A DNA stretch of 6,300 bases, taken from NCBI GenBank assembly GCA_027364665.1, contig DAHXOW010000006.1, positions 1 through 6,300 of the forward strand, read 5' to 3'. The notes under the pieces are model-generated. The model ran no database searches and was not told the origin of the DNA. It saw nothing but the letters and a program-made list of their open reading frames with translations. How positions within the stretch are numbered: position 1 is the first letter of the stretch; every line of letters starts with the position of its first letter. The stretch is from a bacterium (GTDB taxonomy: Bacteria > Patescibacteriota > UBA1384 > CAJBMM01). Shown in pieces: positions 1-4,885 of the stretch. Made by a program: the position numbers and the translations under genes.

Positions 1-963
1 CCCGATTATGTTGATAAAAAAGAAATACTAAGATTGAGAAAATTAGGAATCACAAAGGTGGAAATCGGTGTTCAATCGTTGAACGATGACTGTTTGAAAG
101 CAAGTCGACGTGGCCACACGGTAAAAGATACCATTAATGCAACCAAGCTTTTAAAAGATGCCGGTTTTAAAGTTTCTTATCAGATGATGATCAATTTACC
201 AAAGTCTGACCCGGAGCTAGATGTTAACCAATTCAAATCATTGTTTGAAGACCCCGATTTTTGTCCTGATCATTTGAAAATATATCCGTTGGCAGTTGTT
301 AAAGAAGCCCCGCTTTATCGCGAGTATTTATCCGGTAGATTTCATCCGTATGACGGACAAAAAGTCAAAGAAATAATCAGTAAAGCAAAAAATTTTGTGC
401 CATATTACTGCCGTATTGAAAGAATTATCAGAGATATTCCGGCCTCTCAAATTGTTGAAGGGGGAGCCAAGCTTTCCAATTTACGTCAACAATTACAAAA
501 AGAGGGCGTCAAATGTCAGTGTATTCGTTGTCGAGAGATTGGCAATAAACCAACCGGTTTAAAAAATGCCAAATTATTCAGACAGGATTATTTTGCCTCC
601 GGTGGCCACGAGATTTTTTTGAGTTTTGAAAATATGGAAAGGTCAGAAATTTATAGTCTTTTAAGATTGAGAGTGAATAATAAAAACGAAAGCCAAGTTA
701 TTTCGGTTCTCGAAAAAACCGCTTTGATTCGAGAGATGCATACCTATGGTCAACAATTAAAAATTGGTGAACACGAAGATTTGGCGGTACAACATCAAGG
801 ACTGGGCCGGGAATTATTAAGCGCAGCAGAAAAAATTGCCAAAGTGGAGTTTAGTTGTCAAAAAGTTGCTGTCATTGCTGGTATCGGCGTACGAAATTAT
901 TTCGAAAAACAAGGATACGTCTTAGACCATACTTATATGATTAAAAATTTAGATAACAATTAA
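1..963 (+). CDS. elp3: Elp3-like tRNA uridine-34 modification enzyme, C-terminal part (5' end outside window)
   Basis: The frame is open from base 1 (codons read PDYVDKKEILRLRKLG), so the TTG at 34 is internal and the true start lies upstream. About 320 residues are visible. Elp3 enzymes join a radical-SAM domain to a GNAT acetyltransferase domain and help build the carboxymethyl-type modification on wobble uridine 34 of tRNA in the cytoplasm. Seen here: the late radical-SAM barrel (VEIGVQSLND near 58-90, YQMMINLP near 179-202), a KCQCIRCRE cysteine cluster at 511-537 as in Elp3 metal sites, then TALIREMHTYGQQL, the acetyl-CoA-binding-like QHQGLGRELL near 789-818, and a GVRNYFEKQGY..YMIK ending. 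Gene order and length match the C-terminal half of the family. The [4Fe-4S] CxxxCxxC motif should lie upstream, out of view. The 53-nt gap to the next gene carries a possible promoter, so co-transcription is uncertain. Family assignment is secure; the substrate in this lineage is inferred. Confidence 0.93.
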   Translation, partial: PDYVDKKEILRLRKLGITKVEIGVQSLNDDCLKASRRGHTVKDTINATKLLKDAGFKVSYQMMINLPKSDPELDVNQFKSLFEDPDFCPDHLKIYPLAVVKEAPLYREYLSGRFHPYDGQKVKEIISKAKNFVPYYCRIERIIRDIPASQIVEGGAKLSNLRQQLQKEGVKCQCIRCREIGNKPTGLKNAKLFRQDYFASGGHEIFLSFENMERSEIYSLLRLRVNNKNESQVISVLEKTALIREMHTYGQQLKIGEHEDLAVQHQGLGRELLSAAEKIAKVEFSCQKVAVIAGIGVRNYFEKQGYVLDHTYMIKNLDNN

Positions 964-968
964 TTCAT

Positions 969-997
969 TTGCCCGATTTAACAGATAAGTTTATGAT
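969..997 (+). promoter_or_regulatory. Possible sigma-70-type promoter for the 74-residue membrane protein
   Basis: TTGCCC (969-974) is followed after 17 nt by TATGAT (992-997). The -10 box matches the consensus at 5 of 6 positions, the -35 box at only 3 of 6. Initiation near 1004 would leave a very short leader made almost entirely of the Shine-Dalgarno. It is a weak call from spacing and -10 quality. Confidence 0.35.
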
Positions 998-1016
998 GTA
1001 ATAAGTAAGGAGGAAT

Positions 1017-1241
1017 ATGGAGTGGAAACATCCTAGAGAAAAAGGTTTTTTGGGCGTGGCGATGGCCCTGATAATTGTCGGAGCGTTCATTTTTGCTTAT
1101 GGCGGAGTCGCTTGGTTTTATAACTATTTGACCAGTACGACCACCAATTACATCCCATCCGGCAAAATTATCGGCGGTATCGTTGTTCTTGCTTTGGGCT
1201 ACGTCGTGCTTGAACTTGAGTTGATTCGCGAAAAGAAATAA
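1017..1241 (+). CDS. Small two-helix membrane protein, function unknown
   Basis: This encodes 74 residues. The start is set by a full Shine-Dalgarno TAAGGAGG at 1006-1013, although only 3 nt separate it from the ATG, which is tight. The N-terminus is short and basic (EWKHPREK). A glycine- and alanine-rich hydrophobic segment spans about residues 11-36, a polar Ser/Thr/Asn loop about 37-49 and a second hydrophobic segment about 50-68, and the protein ends in the charged REKK. The basic N-terminus suggests both ends are cytoplasmic (N-in/C-in hairpin). I recognise no family. A longer minus-strand frame across the same bases lacks a comparable ribosome-binding site and is rejected. It lies between elp3 and a transporter-like gene with its own promoter, so its position says little about function. 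Confidence 0.78.
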   Translation: MEWKHPREKGFLGVAMALIIVGAFIFAYGGVAWFYNYLTSTTTNYIPSGKIIGGIVVLALGYVVLELELIREKK

Positions 1242-1292
1242 TTTGGGGTAAATTAAAAGATATTTTGTTTTATCGAAGCGTTTTAACGCCAT

Positions 1293-1320
1293 TGTTAAGT
1301 TCTCGTAAAATCGGTAGAAT
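1293..1320 (+). promoter_or_regulatory. Promoter of the AI-2E-family/smpB operon, probably giving a leaderless mRNA
   Basis: TTGTTA (1293-1298) and TAGAAT (1315-1320) are separated by 16 nt and match the -35/-10 consensus at 4 of 6 and 5 of 6 positions. The -10 box ends 6 nt before the GTG start at 1327, placing initiation at or next to the start codon. No Shine-Dalgarno precedes that GTG, which agrees with leaderless translation. Confidence 0.55.
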
Positions 1321-1326
1321 AAAAGC

Positions 1327-2394
1327 GTGACTGATCAAATAAAAAGAATAAAAATAGACATCTCTTTCGGGGCGATAATTAAGGTTGCTCTGGTAGTGTT
1401 GGCTTTAATGTTTATTCAGCGGATCCAGGACATTATTCTGATGCTATTTGTGGTCATGATTGTCGTGGCGGCACTGGCCCCGGTAATTGATCAAATGATT
1501 GAATTCTATCGTATCCCCAGGCCTTTGGCCGTAACAATTATTTTTGGCTCAGTATTTCTTCTTCTGGCCTTGATGACTTGGTTGCTCGTGCCTCTGATGG
1601 TTAAGCAGATTATCGAATTATTGAACCAGCCTCAATTCAAAGATTTGGTGGGCGTGAAGGAATCCAATTCAGTGGTTGCTGAGCTTAAACAATTGTATGA
1701 TAGACTTCCGGTTGGCCAGAGTGCGTCAGACGTATGGAACTTTATGACCAACTTATTTGGGGGAGTGTTCTATATCGTTACGGTATTAGTTATCTCTTTA
1801 TATTTACTTTTAGATCAGTCAGCAGTTAAGAAGTTTTTTCACTCAATTATGCCGACCAAACATCGCGAGCAATTAATCGATGTTTTTCAAAAAATCGGTG
1901 ACAAAATGGGTTCGTGGCTTAGAGGTCAATTAATTCTCAGTTTAATTGTCGGGTTAGCGGATATGGTCTTATTGATTGGTCTGGGCGTACCTTATTGGCT
2001 AACTATTGGTATATTTGCCGGTTTGACAGAAATCATTCCTTATATTGGTCCATTTTTAGGCGGTGGCGCGGCTTTATTAGCGTCGTTGGCCGTCGGTTCT
2101 TTTTGGGGGTTCAGTCATTGGACAGTCGCCATCGGAGTAATAATCGGTTTCACAGTCGTTCAACAGCTTGAGAGCAATTTATTGGTACCGAAAGTTATGG
2201 AGAAGACGGTCGGCTTAAATCCGGTGGTGATTATTGTGGCAATGCTGATCGGGGCTAATTTATTTGGCTTACTCGGGGTGATCTTAGCCGTACCGGTGGC
2301 GGCTATATTGGCGGTAATAGTGAACCAATGGCAAAATCTTCAATCGGCCTATTTGAGCAACAGGAAAGACCTGCAAGATAAAATCGGACTGTAG
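1327..2394 (+). CDS. AI-2E transporter-family (PerM/YtvI-like) integral membrane protein
   Basis: This encodes 355 residues, a normal length for the family. Members are polytopic inner-membrane proteins. Few have a proven substrate (autoinducer-2 export, Na+/H+ exchange and others have been proposed), so the name is a family label rather than a function. Seen: hydrophobic segments at about residues 15-52 and 64-90, a soluble stretch about 92-140, another segment about 145-166, then the diagnostic second half with GVPYWLTIGIFAGLTEIIPYIG followed by a Gly/Ala-rich segment, a QQLESNLLVPKVM motif, GLNPVVIIVAMLIG and a final helix with GVILAVPVAA. The GTG start is the first possible one because an in-frame TAG lies at 1315-1317. 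It has no Shine-Dalgarno. smpB follows after 9 nt, so the two are probably co-transcribed. Confidence 0.93.
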   Translation: MTDQIKRIKIDISFGAIIKVALVVLALMFIQRIQDIILMLFVVMIVVAALAPVIDQMIEFYRIPRPLAVTIIFGSVFLLLALMTWLLVPLMVKQIIELLNQPQFKDLVGVKESNSVVAELKQLYDRLPVGQSASDVWNFMTNLFGGVFYIVTVLVISLYLLLDQSAVKKFFHSIMPTKHREQLIDVFQKIGDKMGSWLRGQLILSLIVGLADMVLLIGLGVPYWLTIGIFAGLTEIIPYIGPFLGGGAALLASLAVGSFWGFSHWTVAIGVIIGFTVVQQLESNLLVPKVMEKTVGLNPVVIIVAMLIGANLFGLLGVILAVPVAAILAVIVNQWQNLQSAYLSNRKDLQDKIGL

Positions 2395-2403
2395 GGCGGC
2401 AAA

Positions 2404-2847
2404 ATGAAAAAGTCGTCACCGGTAATTGCTGAAAATCGTCGAGCTCATTTTGATTACTCTATTTTAGAACATTATCAGGCGGGAATCGTATTAACCGGAA
2501 ATGAGATAAAATCAGTTCGGGCCAAAAGAGTCGATCTGTCTGCTGCTTACGTAAAAGTTATTAACGGTGAAGTCTGGTTGATCAATGCTGTGTTCAGTGA
2601 TCTACCCGAACAGGGACGTAGTAAAACACGTAAGCTCCTATTGCATCATCGCGAAATTGACAGATTGATCGGATTGACTCAACAAAAAGGCTTAGCTTTG
2701 ATTGCTGAGCGACTGTATTTTACTCACGGCCTGGCAAAACTGGATTTCGGTGTGGGCCGAGGAAAGAAAGAATACGACAAAAGACAAACGATTAAAGAAC
2801 GCGATATAAAGCGCGAAGAACAAATAAAAGACAGGCGACTAAATTAG
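2404..2847 (+). CDS. smpB: SsrA-binding protein SmpB
   Basis: This encodes 147 residues. SmpB binds the tRNA-like end of tmRNA, delivers it to stalled ribosomes and occupies the decoding centre with its C-terminal tail. Diagnostic stretches: IAENRRAHFDYSILEHYQAG (8-27), GNEIKSVRAKRVDLSAAYV (32-50), RKLLLHHREI (76-85) and the tail GKKEYDKRQTIKERD (120-134). Tyr124 sits where E. coli has the decoding-centre His136. The loop between the NGEVWLINA strand and RKLLLH looks about seven residues shorter than in E. coli, lacking an obvious PY..GN..NH..P-type insert. The start is preceded by a weak GGCGG, in keeping with translational coupling to the gene upstream. Its RNA partner ssrA is in the same window. 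The last codons lie inside a terminator hairpin and overlap an opposing gene. Confidence 0.97.
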   Translation: MKKSSPVIAENRRAHFDYSILEHYQAGIVLTGNEIKSVRAKRVDLSAAYVKVINGEVWLINAVFSDLPEQGRSKTRKLLLHHREIDRLIGLTQQKGLALIAERLYFTHGLAKLDFGVGRGKKEYDKRQTIKERDIKREEQIKDRRLN

Positions 2848-2860
2848 CCGCCTGTTTAAA
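2823..2860. terminator. Bidirectional intrinsic terminator shared by smpB and the opposing small gene
   Basis: A perfect 7-bp stem, ACAGGCG (2831-2837) with CGCCTGT (2849-2855), encloses an 11-nt loop. On the minus strand the hairpin is followed by CTTTTATTTG, a reasonable U-tract. On the plus strand only TTT follows. It should therefore stop the minus-strand small-gene operon better than smpB. The stem contains the 3' ends of both genes, so coding and termination share bases. Confidence 0.72.
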
Positions 2861-3003
2861 ATGTATTCAATAAATCCTCTGACAAAGGCAACAAGCAGAG
2901 TCAGAGTTATGACGATGGCGACCAGAACGATTGCCGTATTGTTTTGCCCGTATAGAAATATCCCGGACAATATCAACAACAGCAAAACGAAAGTTGTCCT
3001 CAT
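2839..3003 (-). CDS. 54-residue two-helix membrane protein, function unknown
   Basis: The frame reads ATG at 3003 to TAG at 2841-2839. The protein starts MRTTFVLLLLILSG and ends GFIEYILNRRLI. Two hydrophobic segments (about 4-18 and 23-41) flank a polar GQNN turn, and the C-terminus is basic. The start is supported by AAGGGGGT at 3017-3010 with 6 nt spacing, and by an ATGA overlap in which the ATG shares bases with the TGA of the preceding 101-residue gene, the usual arrangement for translational coupling. The gene overlaps the last 9 bases of smpB tail to tail. The plus-strand frame across these bases has no ribosome-binding site and is treated as a shadow. No family is recognised. It is probably made with its upstream partner, perhaps as a membrane pair. 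Confidence 0.72.
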   Translation of the reverse strand: MRTTFVLLLLILSGIFLYGQNNTAIVLVAIVITLTLLVAFVRGFIEYILNRRLI

Positions 3004-3305
3004 CGAACTACCCCCTTTTTTTTGGAATTTATTTCCGCTTGTATATTGCGCCGGTTAATTAAATCGAGTATTAACTCAACTACCACATAAGTCAGCGTTA
3101 GAACATAGATTGTACCGGTAGACCCGATACATAAGTCAATGCCCTTGATGCCAGCGTATAAATAACAAAAAACATTCAATCCGAGACCAATTATGGACAG
3201 GCAGGTAACAATGCATATGCCGAGATCGGAATCATGCATTATACTCAGTAGTGTTCCGAAAAAGACAATACACCCCAGAATTATTAGCAAAATAAGCCAG
3301 ATCAT
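3000..3305 (-). CDS. 101-residue membrane protein with three helices, function unknown
   Basis: I place the start at the ATG at 3305 (MIWLILLIILGC), not the upstream in-frame ATG at 3341, because AGGAG at 3317-3313 lies 7 nt before it and the longer form would add a polar MLDITLIIRRKD extension without a site. Hydrophobic segments lie at about residues 2-22, 29-50 and 60-84. Four cysteines (11, 31, 35, 47) and a fifth (59) lie in or next to the helices. The tail is basic (NRRNIQAEINSKKKGVVR), which predicts a cytoplasmic C-terminus. The codons for the final KKKGVV also form the Shine-Dalgarno of the 54-residue gene, which it overlaps by ATGA. It is divergent from the 327-residue membrane protein. 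No family is recognised. Confidence 0.78.
   Translation of the reverse strand: MIWLILLIILGCIVFFGTLLSIMHDSDLGICIVTCLSIIGLGLNVFCYLYAGIKGIDLCIGSTGTIYVLTLTYVVVELILDLINRRNIQAEINSKKKGVVR
3010..3017 (-). promoter_or_regulatory. Ribosome-binding site AAGGGGGT of the 54-residue gene
   Basis: AAGGGGGT, preceded by an unbroken A-tract (nine A in total on the minus strand, 3024-3016), lies 6 nt before the ATG. It equals the canonical AAGGAGGT with one A-to-G change, which would pair with the anti-Shine-Dalgarno through a G-U wobble. It decides this start and is itself coding sequence of the upstream gene. The 88-residue gene has the same variant. Confidence 0.6.
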
Positions 3306-3344
3306 GTCTTTTCTCCTAATTATTAAGGTAATATCTAGCAAGAA

Positions 3345-3371
3345 ATTATCTTAAAATGCGCACGCAGTCAA
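3345..3371 (-). promoter_or_regulatory. Promoter of the 101/54-residue membrane-protein operon
   Basis: On the minus strand TTGACT (3371-3366) and GATAAT (3350-3345) each match consensus at 5 of 6 positions. The 15-nt spacer is shorter than the usual 17. Initiation near 3338 would give a leader of about 30 nt containing the AGGAG site. Confidence 0.45.
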
Positions 3372-3398
3372 TCGATGATGTGGGTATAAGATAATCTT
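3345..3398. repeat. Inverted AAGATAAT repeat in the divergent intergenic region
   Basis: ATTATCTT (3345-3352) is the reverse complement of AAGATAAT (3388-3395). The second copy continues into an 11-base near-palindrome, AAGATAATCTT (3388-3398). The first copy contains the -10 box of the minus-strand promoter. This could be a pair of operator half-sites, but the sequence is A/T-rich enough for it to be chance. Confidence 0.3.
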
Positions 3399-3443
3399 GA
3401 ATTTATTGTTGATATTAATATAGCGGAGTCTTCACTGATTGTT

Positions 3444-3449
3444 TATAAT
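3444..3449 (+). promoter_or_regulatory. Consensus -10 box of the 327-residue gene, probable leaderless start
   Basis: A perfect TATAAT ends 6 nt before the ATG at 3456. A TG dinucleotide lies 2 nt upstream (TGTTTATAAT), close to an extended -10. No good -35 hexamer is found 16-18 nt upstream and no Shine-Dalgarno precedes the ATG, so transcription probably begins at the start codon. Confidence 0.5.
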
Positions 3450-3455
3450 AATAGC

Positions 3456-4439
3456 ATGGAAATTGAAGAGTATTTAGTTCAATGTCGGCAAGCTGGTCTG
3501 AGTGATAACCAAATCAAGCAAAACTTGATTGGAGCAGGTTGGGCTGAGTCCGATGTTGATCATGTTTTAGGTGTGTCGACAGATCAACTGCCGATTGATA
3601 GCCAGTCGCAAAGCCAGGCCGACCCAACGACGGATAATGTCACTAAAGTATTGGGCATTGGTCAAAAAGTGACGGTAGCAATCGGAATATATGACATTGT
3701 CAAAAACATCGGCGGCATGATTGTATTGATTGTTTGTTCAGTCGGAGTTTATTTTTACTTAACGGATACGATGCACATAGTTTTGCCATCATTCGTGATT
3801 CCTTTTGCTTTATTGGTCATGATAATCTTGATTATCGGTACGGTTTTGCAAGTAATAATAACCAAGAAAATGGCCAGCGCTAATTTGTCGTCAACCATTG
3901 AGCAGGGTCCTCCGGCAACCAGAATAGAAATTCAAGTAGGTGAACAACTTCAAGGTGCTTTTGCCGGAATTACTCGAATTATGGATGCCAAATCAATTTT
4001 TAAGTTACGAGCCGGACCCCGCGGTGGAGCCTTTGGCAGTATGACTCAAGTCGGAGAAATTTATCAGTCAGAAAACTCCATGTTAGTAACTAATGATCAG
4101 ATTATTCTGCTTACTGTGCCGATGCCGGGTGCCGACACCTTATTATCTAACGGTCAAGGTGATGGAATGGATATCGGAATGGGTGAATGGTTGTTAGCTA
4201 AAAAACAGATGCAGGCTAAACTTGATCAGATGATAAATACCGAGACTTTGGCGGAAGTAGCCAATTGTCACCCGCATAATTTTGCGATTGACCGCAAAAC
4301 AGTCAGCAGCATCGTTTTTGTGCGCAAAGGAATGGCAATTCAAATTAATCTAACCGACGGCAAAAGATTTACCTATTGGTTTAGGGAAAAAGCCGATGCT
4401 CAAAGAGCCCAGGCATTGTTTAATGCTCCGCTTGCCTGA
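3456..4439 (+). CDS. Membrane protein with UBA-like N-terminal module and PH-like C-terminal domain
   Basis: This encodes 327 residues of unknown function. Residues 1-39 form a predicted helical module (GLSDNQIKQNLIGAGWAESD) resembling the UBA-like or SHOCT-like short helical pieces that precede membrane segments in many CPR proteins. A Ser/Gln/Asp-rich linker (about 41-65) follows, then two hydrophobic segments at about 84-104 and 108-136. The rest (about 140-327) is soluble. Its strand-rich pattern, with 'MLVTNDQIILLTVP', 'AIDRKTVSSIVF' and 'AIQINLTDGKRFTYWF' followed by the helix 'KADAQRAQALF', looks like a bacterial PH-like domain. Both termini are probably cytoplasmic. The ATG is chosen because it is the first in frame after a perfect -10 box. 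A strong terminator follows, so it is monocistronic. The PH-like call is inference from the pattern only. Confidence 0.85.
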   Translation: MEIEEYLVQCRQAGLSDNQIKQNLIGAGWAESDVDHVLGVSTDQLPIDSQSQSQADPTTDNVTKVLGIGQKVTVAIGIYDIVKNIGGMIVLIVCSVGVYFYLTDTMHIVLPSFVIPFALLVMIILIIGTVLQVIITKKMASANLSSTIEQGPPATRIEIQVGEQLQGAFAGITRIMDAKSIFKLRAGPRGGAFGSMTQVGEIYQSENSMLVTNDQIILLTVPMPGADTLLSNGQGDGMDIGMGEWLLAKKQMQAKLDQMINTETLAEVANCHPHNFAIDRKTVSSIVFVRKGMAIQINLTDGKRFTYWFREKADAQRAQALFNAPLA

Positions 4440-4489
4440 GTTCAACCGACAAAATTCATGTTCCGTTATGTTACATCAGTGAATAACAA

Positions 4490-4527
4490 ATAGGCACCGG
4501 TCTTTCGGTGCCTATACTTTATTTTTT
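4490..4527. terminator. Strong intrinsic terminator between convergent genes
   Basis: A perfect 10-bp stem, ATAGGCACCG (4490-4499) with CGGTGCCTAT (4506-4515), has a 6-nt loop and is followed on the plus strand by ACTTTATTTTTT. It ends the 327-residue gene. On the minus strand the hairpin is followed by TTGTTATT, a weaker U-tract, so it probably also ends the 88-residue gene, whose stop codon lies 4 nt before the hairpin. Confidence 0.9.
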
Positions 4528-4785
4528 AACATAATAGTGGTGAACGGTTTTTGATGAAACAGATTGAAAACTGTTTTCATCTTTTTTCCAAGAAAAAAAA
4601 TTTGACCACGTATTATAGGTGGTCTTATACCTGTGATGAGTGGCGGGTTTCTCATTTCGACAGAACTTAAGCCAGGCATACGCCACCCACAGCACTGTTA
4701 ATACACTGAAAACTGCCATCATCATGAGGATAATCTTTGCTATATCCAAGAGGACTAGGCCAATTTCTGACAGTATCGCGATCAT
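4519..4785 (-). CDS. 88-residue single-pass membrane protein divergent from ssrA, function unknown
   Basis: One long hydrophobic region (about residues 1-40, with a core helix at about 16-39) is followed by a polar, aromatic, basic tail of about 48 residues (HHRYKTTYNTWSNFFSWKKD, then VHHYYVKK at the end). It looks like a membrane anchor with a cytoplasmic tail. No signal-peptidase site is evident. The start is supported by AAGGGGGT at 4800-4793, 7 nt upstream, and by a near-consensus promoter (4853-4825). The gene is flanked by a terminator at its 3' end. Its promoter occupies the same bases as the ssrA promoter, so its expression may be linked to that of tmRNA. No family is recognised. Confidence 0.78.
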   Translation of the reverse strand: MIAILSEIGLVLLDIAKIILMMMAVFSVLTVLWVAYAWLKFCRNEKPATHHRYKTTYNTWSNFFSWKKDENSFQSVSSKTVHHYYVKK

Positions 4786-4792
4786 TTTGGTT

Positions 4793-4800
4793 ACCCCCTT
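4793..4800 (-). promoter_or_regulatory. Ribosome-binding site AAGGGGGT of the 88-residue gene
   Basis: The same G-rich Shine-Dalgarno variant as upstream of the 54-residue gene, again directly after an A-tract (six A, 4804-4799), lies 7 nt from the ATG. It fixes the start at 4785. Confidence 0.6.
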
Positions 4801-4819
4801 TTTTAAATTGCTCAGATAA

Positions 4820-4848
4820 TTGACATTTTAGGCTAAAATCAGTACTAT
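4820..4848 (+). promoter_or_regulatory. ssrA promoter
   Basis: A consensus -35 TTGACA (4820-4825) and a -10 TACTAT (4843-4848) are separated by the optimal 17 nt. Initiation near 4855 gives a precursor with about 30 extra 5' nucleotides before the mature tmRNA end at 4886, which RNase P would remove. Confidence 0.75.
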
Positions 4849-4853
4849 GTAAA
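4825..4853 (-). promoter_or_regulatory. Promoter of the 88-residue gene, face to face with the ssrA promoter
   Basis: On the minus strand TTTACA (4853-4848) and TAAAAT (4830-4825) are separated by 17 nt and match the consensus at 5 of 6 positions each. Each box overlaps the opposite box of the ssrA promoter by one base. Initiation near 4818 gives a leader of about 33 nt containing the Shine-Dalgarno. Confidence 0.65.
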
Positions 4854-4885
4854 TAGTAATTTAACAAAAAAAGATCTGAAAATAT

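Noticed and set aside
978..1292. Minus-strand frame of 104 codons opposite the 74-residue gene
   Set aside because: It has no plausible ribosome-binding site and a low-complexity mixed composition, and it lies over a plus-strand gene with a perfect Shine-Dalgarno and clear membrane helices.
1270..1292. GCGTTTTAACGC as a terminator of the 74-residue gene
   Set aside because: The loop would be too small for a full stem and no U-tract follows. The bases lie just upstream of a promoter.
2861..3058. Plus-strand frame of 65 codons after smpB
   Set aside because: It has no Shine-Dalgarno, starts just after a terminator hairpin, and is antisense to the 54-residue gene, which has a start signal and a stop/start overlap.
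3306..3341. Longer start (ATG at 3341) for the 101-residue protein
   Set aside because: The ATG at 3305 has AGGAG at ideal spacing. The extension is polar, and its start would lie about at the predicted transcription start without a ribosome-binding site.
4667..4867. Minus-strand frame of 66 codons upstream of and overlapping the 88-residue gene
   Set aside because: Its start lies upstream of the mapped promoter boxes, it has no ribosome-binding site, and its sequence is not hydrophobic or domain-like.
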